Origin: Xanthostigma xanthostigma
Lineage: Eukaryota > Arthropoda > Insecta > Raphidioptera > Raphidiidae
NCBI GenBank assembly: GCA_963575645.1
Contig: OY754467.1
Location: 40,545,108-40,609,107 of the forward strand
Reading direction: 5' to 3'
DNA: 64,000 nucleotides
Positions 44,848 through 54,822 of this stretch are shown here, piece by piece. Under the pieces are notes generated by a model that was not told where the DNA came from, did no database searches, and worked only from the letters and a program-made list of their open reading frames with translations. Numbering within the stretch: position 1 is the first letter of the stretch; every line of letters starts with the position of its first letter. Both the position numbers and the translations under genes were made by a program.

Positions 44848-47800
44848 CTGGAAAGAATATTTTATTTTTTAAATTTGTCAGTCAAAATTTTTACTATTAG
44901 GTACTAATCCACTAAACTGGTTAGAAGAAGAAAAACATTGTAGAATTTTAAATCAATCCTGGTCGACAAATAATAACCGATTGATTGAAACAATACCATT
45001 CGATTTTGAAACAAACTTGAAAAGTGATCTTTTTCTATATATTTAGATCAGCAAATTGTTTTTCTGTGAGAACATTCTAATGTTCTAAATATCAAAGAAA
45101 AAATGATATTTATATTAATATGATCACAACATGAAGTCATTATCATTCAGATTTACCGCCTCATCCGGCATTCTCAGTACCTACTTTTTTAATTTGAATA
45201 CTTACATAAAGCCTCTCCAAAGTTTCCACTTTTATATACCGTTCCATATCTTTGTTTCAATTTGGCAAGAGCTTTTTTTCCAAGCTCTATCTAAAATTTG
45301 TTAAATTATAATTACCACCAACTGACATAACTTTTGATATTCGCATTTAATAAATAATGAGCAGGGGTGTCCTTCCATCCTATTTATATCATTAGAAGGT
45401 TTTGTGAGCCATGAGATTTAATTTCGGAAAAATCAGTTTCTAAAGTTGAAAGTAATTAACACATTTGAAAACAACATTGGACTGCTCCTTCATGAATAAA
45501 AACTACGAGAATTGTCAGATCAAATTATTTAACAATGGTTTTTGTAACCAAATATGAATCTGCCAATCATTAAGATGACGTACAAAATATGAAATCTGGA
45601 ATCAACTTTACTTACGACTTCATCATAGTTCTCCATATGTGCCGTTGTGTACCCGTAAGGAATCAAAAATAATTGAGAATATGAATGAAGGGCAATATAT
45701 GCCTTCAGTTGATTTTGGATGGTTGATAAAAATTTGGAAATGCTTTCAGATTCTGGTTCCGAAAAAGGTGCGCTGCCAGCGTAAACAGGCGAGCATGAAT
45801 TGTTGCTGGAACCACCGGCTGTCGATCGAATTTTGCAATTATTTTTTTTAAAGGCATACCGAGACCCAATTGTGTATGTCCTTTGTCTTTAGTCTCTTGC
45901 ATATCTACACATGATATGCAAGAGACTAACACTTCAGGTGGGGGTGGCTCCACCATATAAGGTAGCTGGCCAGTATCATTAAAATCAAAGCTGGATCTAA
46001 ACGACAACGCAAACTATCCATGAGCAGAGGCATAGAGAAGAGAGCAGAGGTGAGATTCGAACCCACGACAATCTGACTAAACCACACTGTCCTCAAGTTT
46101 GCAATTAAATAGCGTAATTTAATTTGTTTACAATAATAATAGGTAAATATATTTCTACTAATCAAAATTACTTGTTTCAGCGGTGTAACGTGAACAATTA
46201 CAATCAAAGCTGCAAGTTTTCATATTAGAATTAGAATTCATTTATCCAGACATACAATTATGTATAGGATTTGTCACAAGAAAGATAAATCGTATTTACA
46301 AGTCATTAACAACAAAATCATCTACCTTATACAGACATTGTTTAAGAAAAGCAGTCTTCAATTCTTGATTTTTTAAGAGTATTCTAAACTGTAAGTAATA
46401 TTTTTATTTGTTTATTTGGTGTTTTACAAAATTTTAGTACTTACTCATCCACTTGTATCCCCAATTTCTGTTCATATCAGCGCCAAAGCATTTTCCGTAA
46501 GGTTTTCGGGTTTTACGCCATAGACGTTCCTGAAATAGTTGCCATTACTTCAGTCAAAAAAACGTTGACAGCCAGAGGCACAGAAACGTAAAAAGTATAA
46601 AAATATCTCAGATATACAGTAATTGACCTGCGGTAATCCGACAAACGTTTTGCGGTGGCGGTGCTTTACTATTATTTTGTGTCAGTAATAAATCAGTTTG
46701 AGACAAACATTAAAGTAATTTATTTTGTGGCGCAGAAGGATTTTTTTAAACGTCCTATGTTTACATATTTTACCGAAAAAAGCAACGGTTTGATGCCATT
46801 TCAAATTAAATGAGTATATAGATATTTTAATTATTTTCTTTTGTCACAGCTGAATTGATGATAAACGAGTGTTTACCGTCGTGTGAGTGTATTCGTAACC
46901 ATCCGGATTGACTGACGGAGCAAAATACCAATCATAGTTTTCGGCGACGAAGCGTACATCGGTATTATTGTTTGTCAAAAGTTGGTTCAGTAAATATGTC
47001 GCCGTAGCAGGACTAATCCATTCTCTTGCATGAGTCCCTACAGATATAAATAAATAATAATTATAATAAAACATATAATTTATAGGGGGGGCATTTGCTA
47101 ATATAAAATTAATGTCGTCCTGTAGGTCAAAGTAAACAATACAGATTTTAACCCGAATGCGAAATGTCAATAAAAATATAATTAAGGTAGTAATTAAAAA
47201 GATATTTAATCTTTTTAATTAAATATCTTTTTAATTAGTCGGGCACAACGGGTTTTTTTTGTTTTCAATAATTTATTGAGGTTTTAACTTTAATTTAAAT
47301 AGTTTTTTTTTTTATTTCCAGCGACTAGTTTTAGAGAAATCAATGAAAACATGTCATCCATCTACCGTTTTACCATAAAGCCAATGTTAAATATGCTTAC
47401 TTTTGAAGTCATTTATTTAGTTAAATAATCGGGCAACCCCCCCTAAATAGTCCAACTTCATATAAAAAAAATCAAGCCTTTTATTTAAAATTGCCTTGGT
47501 GCTCGTACTACCTATTAGTTAAAGCAATGGTGCGTATTTCAATCGGTGGAAAGCAACCGGATGACTCTTGGTATTTGAGTTACTGAAGCAATTTGGAAAC
47601 TTTTTTGTTCAGTACCTCATAACCCCAAAATGGAAGGAATCGGAGAAAAAGGGGGGGGGGTCAAAACGTAAAAAAAAATTGTTTAGAAACCAAATGGAAA
47701 GGCGGTAGCATTAAAGTACATGTACTCACTATTGTTTAAAAAAATTGTCATCCGAAACGTGCGGACGGTTTGCGCGAACCGATTTTTTGAAAATCGGAAA

Positions 47801-50800
47801 AAAAAAATTGTGTCGCAACCGGTTGCGATTTTGAGGAAAATTCTTGTTTTTGTTCAGAGATGCTGTAAAAAAATTGTCATCCGTTTCTGCTGGACGGATT
47901 TTGAGGAATTAAAGGTTTGAGTGGCTAAAATTCTCGATTTTTCACTAGCTTTTTTCAAACATCATAAAAAAATTGCTAAAATTGTTAAAAACGGATGACG
48001 TTTCTTATACATGTTCTCAGAGGGTCCAACTATAATATGTATCAATGTCATCCGTTTTTATAACATTTAACCCCATTTTTCAACCCCTTACTTTTGTGCG
48101 ATATTAATCAGAATATTGAGGTTAGACTCGTTTCTGATGGCATACAGATAACGTACACAACCCCTTTAGGGGTTGAAAAATGAGGTTAAATGTTATAAAA
48201 ACGGATGACATTGATACATATTATAGTTGGACCCTCTGAGAACATGTATAAGAAACGTCATCCGTTTTTAACAATTTTAGCAATTTTTTTATGATGTTTG
48301 AAAAAAGCTAGTGAAAAATCGAGAATTTTAGCCACTCAAACCTTTAATTCCTCAAAATCCGTCCAGCAGAAACGGATGACAATTTTTTTACAGCATCTCT
48401 GAACAAAAACAAGAATTTTCCTCAAAATCGCAACCGGTTGCGACACAATTTTTTTTTTCCGATTTTCAAAAAATCGGTTCGCGCAAACCGTCCGCACGTT
48501 TCGGATGACAATTTTTTTAAACAATAGTGAGTACATGTACTTTAATGCTACCGCCTTTCCATTTGGTTTCTAAACAATTTTTTTTTACGTTTTGACCCCC
48601 CCCCCCTTTTCTCCGATTCCTTCCATTTTGGGGTTATGAGGTACTGAACAAAAAAGTTTCCAAATTGCTTCAGGAACTCAAATACCAAGAGTCATCCGGT
48701 TGCTTTCCACCGATTGAAATACGCACCATTGCTTTAACTATATATACATACAAATAACATTTATTAAATATACAGTATTATGCAATCTCTCAAATATTTT
48801 ATGTTCATTACGTAATGACTTAACTAGACACGATTTTGTTAGAAGGATATTTTTAGTACGTATTAGTTTTTTTTTGTCTGTTTGTGTGTTTCAAATTTAT
48901 TTGATTTTTTTTAATGATACAATAAAAGAGATGGTTCCTGGTCTAAATAAATACTTTGGTATTTAGAAAAACTTTTTAACAAAAAAATTAAACCGCCGAA
49001 AAACTGAAAAGCAAAAAATAATAAATCTTTTTATTTAACTAAGTAGTTGAACGTACGTGACAGTCTAGTATATCTAAGTAATTTTGAGTCGGCGTCAAAC
49101 AATCAATGAACAAAGATCACTAAAAGAAATAACCAAATCAAATTAGAGAACTCTCGTGAACTCTCAGAGATTTCCGGCGAAGGATTGTTGACGCCGACTC
49201 AAAATTACTTAGATATACTAGACTGTCACGTACGTTCAACTACTTAGTTAAATAAAAAGATTTATTATTTTTTGCTTTTCAGTTTTTCGGCGGTTTAATT
49301 TTTTTGTTAAAAAGTTTTTATTTTATAATTTTTTGTGGCTATATAATTTATAATTGTAATACACAAAGCATGAAAATCTGTGAGTGAACTATAAATCACC
49401 CCTATTTTCCCACCCTTAGGGTAGGAGTTTTTTTTCCAAATTTATATGAGACGAGCCTCGAGGTATACCCTATCCAATAAAAAAATAATTATCAAAATTG
49501 GACCACTCTGTAAAAAGTTATGTGTGGTCATACATTACAATCAGTGAGTGAACAATCAATCATCCCCTGTTTTCCTACCCTTAGGGTTGGAATTTTTTTA
49601 CCAAATTTATATGGGACCAACTTCGGGGTATACCCTTTCAAACAAAAAAATAATTATCAAAATCGGACTACTCTGTAAAAAGTTATGCGTGGTCATACAT
49701 AAATAAAAAAAAAAAAAAAATAAAAAAAAAAATATACGCGTCGAATTGAGAACCTCCTCCGTTTTTGTTTTTCGTCGGTTAAAAATAGTGGATAATTGTA
49801 AATTTTATGAATAGTGAACACAAGAAAATGTGCTAGTTTTTAGAATATAGTTCTTAACACGTGTGATTTCCTTTTTGTGATTTTTAAAAATACTTAATAT
49901 GTAAGTATTCGAAAGACCAATAATTTTCAAAAAAGTACCAAAGTACTCGTCAAGAAGAAATGTGAGTTTTTGTTAATAGATATTTGTTAATTTTTTTATA
50001 TACATCAATACATCTTTTTAAACCATATTATATCTAATAATTTTATATGAATGTATATCTACTCAATGTGCGGTGAGTGAAAGCAACAAAGCATATCGAG
50101 AATATATCTGTGTCTCTTTCTTCGAAGTAATTCCCTGGTTATTCCGACAATACATATCGAAGAATCTCGGTAGAGATTCTTTTCTGTGCTAAATGCCGAC
50201 GTATCTCTAACGTATTCTTATACATTGATTTTGCCTAGCTCCCATATAACGCCGTGTATATGAGATCTTAAAAAAAAACTTCGGAGAAGTAAAAACTTCG
50301 TTCTGTGCTAAATTCAAAAACTTGAGGCGACTGAATCTTAAGATTATAACTTAAAAAAAAAAGAATTTCGAGGCAGACAAGAAATTGAAATCAAGCTCGA
50401 AATTCTGTGCGTAAGACGTCGAAAAAAATGAATTTCGAGGCAGACAAGGAATTGAAATCCAACCTTGAAATTCTGTGCTTATAAAAGCTACAAGAGCAAC
50501 AGCAAAAAAAAAATGCAGAGACGGTGTTCGCATAACTCCTTTAGTTACCACTAAAAAAACGCCGTCTGTGCACTTTTTTTTGCTGTTGCTCTTGTAGCTT
50601 TTATAAGCACAGAATTTCGAAGTTGGATTTCAATTCCTTGTCTGCCTCAAAATTCCTTTTTTTTTCGACGTCTTAGGCACAGAATTTCGAGCTTGATTTC
50701 AATTTATTGTCTGCCTCGAAATTCTTTTTTTTTTAAGTTATAATTCTGAGATTCAGTCGCCTCAAGTTTTTGAATTTAGCACAGAACGAAGTTTTTACTT

Positions 50801-53800
50801 CTCCGAAGTTTTTTTTTTAAGATTTATATATATATATTAGCCTGGAGTTGTGTCTCTATCATAAGTTTTATGTCATTATCTATGGCGTTAGCCAATCAGA
50901 ACCAGCGAGCTCTTACGACTTAAAAAAAGACAGAAGGATATGTTTTCAGTTTGCACCGTATTGGTTCGATTGCGATTTTATTCCTATGCTCGGTATATAA
51001 TAAAAGTAATATGTTTCGTCCTGAAGGTTTCAAAAACGTACAATTCTTAAAGACATACAACTTTTATAACACACATGTAATCCGTAGGAGGCTATGTTTT
51101 TACCTGCTTCCACAAATACAGCTGGATTATTTTTTTTATAAGACAGCTTCACACCGCGTATGGGTCGTCCTTCATACGAATTTCCGACTACTATAGGTGT
51201 AATGACTCCCGGATATTTTTGACCCAAAGAATTAAGCCAAGAATATATCTAAAGCAACCATAATTTTAAATTGGCCTCTTCGTCTTTTGAACAAATATAT
51301 ATTATTTAGGAAAAATACGTTACATTTTCGAGTGGATAATAATTTTGCCAGTCGAAAGATGAATTCAAATTCGTTTTTACTGCTTCTTTATTCAACAAAC
51401 TGAAAAATTAACGTTTCCATGAAAAAATATTTCCCTTACAATCTCTTTTTCAAAATTAGATATAAATTAATAATAGTTTATTTGAAGGAAGATTTTTACT
51501 GTGGTTTTCATTGGCGTAACAAGAGAGGGGGCCAGGTGGGCCTGGCCCACCCTAGAATATTAATGGTTCACGTACGAATAACAAGATAAATCTACAATAA
51601 TCTACATATTTTCTCCAGAAAGTCGTGTTGATCGACTTTGCTTCTATGAACAGTTTTCAAATTATGTGTAAATGGCAGCTGGTAATGGTTGGTAGAGTTG
51701 AAAATTTGCCCCCATCCCTAGGATAAAATCGTTGCTACGCTTATGCTGGGTTTCAGTTTCTGTTTTCATTAATGGATTACAGAAAACTGTTCCCTATAAA
51801 CTGCATCAATGATGCATTACATAGCTACCATATCAACAAAACTTATGTCTATCATAAGCTCATATACGAGATATACCTATATATGAGATGGCATACGACT
51901 ACAGCTATCCTCAGATGAGAATATTTTCTTACATACGTTTCAATAGTCGGGTTTTATTTTTAATTGTTTTCAAGTTGTTCCCTCTGGGACCAACATTCAA
52001 AAATAAATGTAGCCTATGTACCCAGTTCATAATAACGAATCGATTGACACCTTATTTATCAAACTTGGATGAATAGTTTAAACGTTTCGGTGGAACATCC
52101 GTAAATACAAACATTAGACTGCTAAACTCATAACCCTTCATTTTGGCTTCGCCGTAGTCGGGTAAAAAATAAATGTACACCTTTTTACACAGTTAAACGT
52201 AGTGTAAGTGTTCCATCCACCTAACTTCTTTTTGTATTGCTTTTACCTTTGGACATTTTCGATAAAAACAGTATATTGTATGTTCAAGTCTTTCATCAGC
52301 TGATAGAAATATTGCTTATAGTTTTCTTGAACCATTACATCCACTGGATTCAAACCGTGTATTTCGTTCCAAATTGATATCTGAAAATATTTAATTGTTT
52401 TTTTTTGAGTATTTATAAACTTAATGTTTTATGCTCAATTGCTCAAAGCATTGTTAGAAAATCCGATTTGACAATAACCTCAGATTGTGACCACTGTTAT
52501 TTCATCATCAGAAAAGTATTTTAGAAATTTAAGCCGATCCTGCTCAAAAAAAAATCAATCGATTGAAACGATATTTTTTTTAAAGTGTGTGAACAATATA
52601 CATGTATTCAACATAATTTTTTGTGTAATTAATATTTGAAAAAACTTTTTCTACGCATATTAATACAAAAATTTGTTTGAAATGCGATGTTTTTCTATGT
52701 AGATTGATTATTTGTTTTTGCGTGAGTACCATCTGATATTCGTGACAGAAAGCTTCACTAAGTAGTTAGACTGTTCTTGCATAATATAAAAATTGTAAAT
52801 ATATGATCATAATTTAAGCACATTGTCAAATCAAAATTTTTGACATTGTTCTCTGCAACCCAGCACTGTTATAAACAGATCATTTGGATTTAACATAGGC
52901 AATTTTACAAACACATGTGCTGTTGAGGTAATCGCCCGCCATTTGTTTTTTTAACTAGGAATATTGTGGAAAAACTCAATCAATTTAATTTTTCTACGTG
53001 GAGTAAAGAAAGCTGTAAAGATAAAACTTAGTATTTTCTAAATGAATACCTAGCTGTAGATCACGTCTTGTAAGTATGTCGGTTCTGTAGACATTAAATT
53101 ACACTTTGCTATGGAAATTGGCATTATTCTGTAATCAGTAGCGTAACAATAGGGTGGCAGGACGGGCAAAATTCCACGGGCCTCCGGCCGGAAGGGGCGG
53201 GGGCCCCTTCCGGCCCGAGAAGCCCGTGAGCACAGGAGGATCCTAACATTTAATATTACACCATTTAGTAACATTTATTAGTTTTGTATTCAATTAATTT
53301 AAGTTACCTAATAAAGTACATGTACACAAATTAAACAAAAAAATATCTAACGTTGGTTGAGCTTGTTTACATTGAGGGAGGGTCCCATCCGATGAATTTT
53401 CCACGGGCCTCAAACGGTACAGTTACGCCACTGTCTGTAATGGCAATGTTGAAATTAACAGGACTGTTAAATAATCAACGGCACTGTAAATTCTTACATT
53501 GACCATCTGAATCACGGGTGTAGATATTTTTTTGTTCTGGGGGGGGGGGGGGGTTGTAAAGCAAAAAAATCAATATTTTTTTAAAGTTTTATTATTATCA
53601 CACAAGAATACTCACGAAGGGTGTCAAGCAAAATATTAATTCCCAAATAAATTTTAGAAATTGTTTTTGAAAAAGTATTTAATTTATTCTAAATTTTATG
53701 TTTTGTCAGGAATTCGTATTATTTTCAGTTTCCCCCCTATCTACGCCCTTGTACAGAATACCACCATACGCAGAAACGTATTTTGTGATCGAAAAAAATG

Positions 53801-54822
53801 CTTAAGGAGGTTGAGCCGTTTTACGAAGATAATGAAAGAAATCTGAAATAAAGTTTTTTTAATAGATTTTTTTTTGACAAAATTTTCTGTAAAAAATCCA
53901 AAATCATTAGGAGATTTATAAAGTTAAAAATTAAAAAAAACTTTTACATGTAAGTTATGGAAAATATGTCAACCTAGCATGCAAACTGTTCATTTTAATT
54001 TTTTGCAAATAACAAAATAATGTCAGCAGTTCCGAAAACTATCTATGTAAAGCATCGATGTCTTATGCATATTTTAATATTTTTTCCAATTTAATTAGGA
54101 GATTTTTAATCAATAAAAAAATATTATTAAACTTAGCACTTTTCGATTATGGACTTTTATTCTTGACAGTTTTAACAATTTTAACTGAATTTTCTACTTT
54201 TTAATGATTTAATTTTAATTTTTATTACTTCTAATTTCTTTTTTAATTATTTACTGCAAAAAATATGTAAAATATAGATATTTATATAAATTTATTTTTT
54301 TTAACCTAACTTTGTACAAAAAATTCAAAAAATACTGAAATTATTGATTAATATTGAAAAAAAAATGTATTTATGCCTTTATGACAATAAATTATTGATA
54401 TCATCGACTTATAGCCTTTTGTAAAAATTTATTATGGAAAAGTTCCCATTTAGAATTCGACTTACTTTTGATTGGGACTGTAACGGATCAACCTCCTTAA
54501 GGCTGCTTTATATCTTTTGCGGGAGTGGTGTGCGATAGATCCATTTAAATACATGAAAAAAGTATGTTTATTCACAATTATGCAAAAACGTTTTGGCTTA
54601 AAATTAGATCGATGTGCGTCCTCCGCCCATTCAAGAAATGTTTAATTTTTAAAGCAAACATATTACCTCTTCTCCATTGTGTCCTTCTTCAAAATTGCGC
54701 AGAGCTTCTAAATGTTGTTGAGTTTCCGGAAAAACTCGATATACCGTTGCGTTGTTGTATAACACTTTTTCACAGAAAATTGTTTTTAAAAAGTATAAAA
54801 AAATTAAAACACGTAGCTTCAT
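44651..54822 (-). CDS. Zinc carboxypeptidase (M14A, CPA-like), complete, nine exons
   Basis: Secreted metallo-carboxypeptidase zymogen that removes C-terminal residues from peptides, probably in the midgut lumen. The nine exons join to 1242 nt, 413 residues, a normal family length. Signal peptide about 1-17 ([17 protein letters not shown]), activation propeptide to about residue 110, then the peptidase domain. Residues that align with bovine CPA are: zinc ligands H173 and E176 (HAREW) and H297; substrate binding R229/R232 (ERLWRKTR), N244-R245 (DMNRNW) and Y299 (HSYSQ); Y349 for Tyr248; catalytic E372 ([11 protein letters not shown]). C238-C261 would form the conserved disulfide. The pocket residue I356 (SGTSIDW), in place of the Asp of B-type enzymes, predicts hydrophobic C-terminal preference, but one extra residue lies between it and E372. 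All introns are GT-AG. Divergent from a paralogue at 59571. Nothing appears broken. The gene's introns are full of transposons. Confidence 0.95.
45206..45290 (-). CDS. Carboxypeptidase (minus) exon 8
   Basis: [20 protein letters not shown] then SGNFGEAL. Acceptor TTTTAG, donor GTAAGT. Confidence 0.92.
45616..45818 (-). CDS. Carboxypeptidase (minus) exon 7
   Basis: [20 protein letters not shown] through [20 protein letters not shown], with the third zinc ligand H297 and Y299. Acceptor GACAG (weak pyrimidine tract), donor GTAAGT. 203 nt against 206 in the paralogue. Confidence 0.92.
45892..45928. repeat. Short perfect hairpin
   Basis: AGTCTCTTGCATATC facing GATATGCAAGAGACT around a 7-base loop, in intron 6. 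Confidence 0.85.
46035..46105 (-). pseudogene. tRNA-like sequence, possible SINE head
   Basis: On the minus strand GTGTGGTTTAGTCAGATTG is followed by CGTGGGTTCGAATCTCACC, a T-arm-like stem with a near-canonical B box. No acceptor stem pairing could be made out. It lies in intron 6. Confidence 0.45.
46445..46529 (-). CDS. Carboxypeptidase (minus) exon 6
   Basis: [20 protein letters not shown] then RNWGYKWM: the substrate-binding Arg pair and Asn-Arg. Acceptor TTTCAG, donor GTAAGT. One codon shorter than in the paralogue. Confidence 0.94.
46877..47037 (-). CDS. Carboxypeptidase (minus) exon 5 (zinc-binding)
   Basis: [20 protein letters not shown] with zinc ligands H173 and E176, then [20 protein letters not shown]. 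Acceptor CTGTAG, donor GTAAAC. 161 nt, as in the paralogue. Separated from exon 4 by a 4-kb intron. Confidence 0.95.
47186..47512. mobile_element. TTAA foldback MITE, copy 2 with left arm deleted
   Basis: Begins GGTAGTA after TTAA (47182-47185), jumps to the central hairpin (AATTAAAAAGATATTTAATC), then continues with a full right arm ending GCCTTGGTGCTCGTACTACC. The right arm contains the segment missing from the right arm of the copy at 10589. Lies in intron 4. Confidence 0.8.
47516..48740. mobile_element. Giant foldback, arms about 575 bp, nearly identical
   Basis: TAGTTAAAGCAATGGTGCGT at the left edge and its exact complement at 48721-48740. The arms (about 47516-48090 and 48167-48740) are near-perfect complements; I noticed only a few single-base differences, such as GAGTTACTGAAG against GAGTTCCTGAAG. 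The spacer is about 75 bp. TTAA lies at both edges (47519-47522, 48734-48737). Both arms contain the same 66-codon open frame, a result of symmetry. Lies in intron 4 of the minus-strand carboxypeptidase. The transposon class is unknown. Confidence 0.92.
48967..49319. repeat. Second foldback of intron 4, arms about 138 bp
   Basis: Left arm 48967-49104 and right arm 49183-49319, nearly perfect complements (TAAACCGCCGAAAAACTGAA, ACTTAGATATACTAGACTGT). The spacer is 78 bp. Confidence 0.9.
49380..49795 (+). repeat. Tandem duplication and LINE-like 3' tail
   Basis: Two units of about 160 bp (about 49380-49540 and 49546-49703), each with ACCCTTAGGGT, CCAAATTTATATG and CTCTGTAAAAAGTTATG. An A-rich run follows, then CGTCGAATTGAGAACCTCCT and CGTCGGTTAAAAA, which resemble the end of common insect LINEs. 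Non-coding. Confidence 0.6.
50041..50160 (+). repeat. Short repeat shared with the paralogue's intron 1
   Basis: CGGTGAGTGAAAGCAACAAA, ATATATCTGTGTCTCTTTCT and GTAATTCCCTGG match 59775-59860, in intron 1 of the plus-strand gene. The two introns are not equivalent, so this is a mobile repeat and not shared ancestry. Confidence 0.6.
50265..50823. repeat. Third foldback of intron 4, arms about 260 bp
   Basis: ATCTTAAAAAAAAAACTTCG at the left, its complement at the right edge. The arms include GCTACAAGAGCAACAGC / GCTGTTGCTCTTGTAGC and are imperfect. The centre is near 50545. Within each arm GAATTTCGAGGCAGACAAG recurs twice, so the arm itself is partly tandem. Confidence 0.88.
51104..51248 (-). 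CDS. Carboxypeptidase (minus) exon 4
   Basis: Start of the peptidase domain: [14 protein letters not shown], then [20 protein letters not shown] and PAVFVEA. Donor GTAAAA. 145 nt, identical in length and phase to exon 4 of the paralogue. Confidence 0.94.
51324..51399 (-). CDS. Carboxypeptidase (minus) exon 3
   Basis: End of the propeptide, [20 protein letters not shown], up to YPLEN. Acceptor TTTTTCAG, donor GTAACG. The intron to exon 4 is only 75 bp. Confidence 0.92.
51509..51745 (-). mobile_element. hAT-type MITE copy in intron 2
   Basis: Inverted copy of the element at 39401-39642, beginning CATTGGCGTAACAAGAGAGG and ending GTTGCTACGCTTATG. The 8-bp flanks no longer match, so it is an older insertion. 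Confidence 0.75.
51883..52165 (+). repeat. Dispersed repeat, uninterrupted copy (intron 2)
   Basis: ATGAGATGGCATACGACTAC, ATCCTCAGATGAGAATATTT, CCCTCTGGGACCAACATTCA and GCTTCGCCGTAGTCGGGTAA match 61098-61935 in the paralogue's intron 4, where the copy is split by another insertion. Confidence 0.75.
52247..52380 (-). CDS. Carboxypeptidase (minus) exon 2
   Basis: Propeptide, [17 protein letters not shown] through [10 protein letters not shown]. Acceptor TTTTCAG, donor GTAAAA. Ends two bases into a codon, as in the paralogue. Confidence 0.93.
52438..52610 (+). repeat. Dispersed repeat related to 19640-19800 (intron 1)
   Basis: ATCCGATTTGACAATAACCT, CAGATTGTGACC and CAATCGATTGAAACGATA resemble the copy near 19.7 kb. 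Boundaries are unclear. Confidence 0.5.
53128..53441. mobile_element. hAT-type MITE with perfect 8-bp target duplication (intron 1)
   Basis: 53136-53433 begins CAGTAGCGTAACAATAGGG and ends ACAGTTACGCCACTG. TCTGTAAT flanks both sides (53128-53135, 53434-53441). GC-rich near the left end (GGCCGGAAGGGGCGGGGGCC). Confidence 0.9.
53516..53748. mobile_element. Inverted-repeat element with G-run/C-run ends (intron 1)
   Basis: GGGTGTAGATA at the left and TATCTACGCCC at the right, with a long G run (about 53540-53554) facing TCCCCCC. No target duplication recognised. Resembles the hAT ends seen nearby. Confidence 0.55.
54667..54822 (-). CDS. Carboxypeptidase (minus) exon 1
   Basis: ATG at 54822 with AAAGAA just before it. 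Encodes 52 residues: the hydrophobic signal peptide and the start of the propeptide ([18 protein letters not shown], the usual V-x-P-x-T-x2-Q motif). Donor GTAATA; phase 0. Same length as exon 1 of the paralogue. Confidence 0.93.

Larger units (their letters stand above)
44848..46444 (-). other. Introns 6-8 of the minus-strand carboxypeptidase
   Basis: Non-coding except exons 7 and 8. Intron 8 (44848-45205) has a fragment related to 19740-19800 around 44940-45005. Intron 6 holds a short hairpin and a tRNA-like sequence listed separately. Confidence 0.7.

Noticed and set aside
45639-46207. Open frames at 45639-45851 (plus), 45705-46007 and 45926-46207 (minus)
   Set aside because: The first two are other frames of exon 7 or run through its acceptor. 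The third is intron 6 sequence including a tRNA-like element.
47720-48536. The same 66-codon open frame on both strands (47720-47920 plus, 48336-48536 minus)
   Set aside because: The identity comes from the two arms of the foldback. The frame has no family motif, begins and ends within the repeat, and is low complexity.
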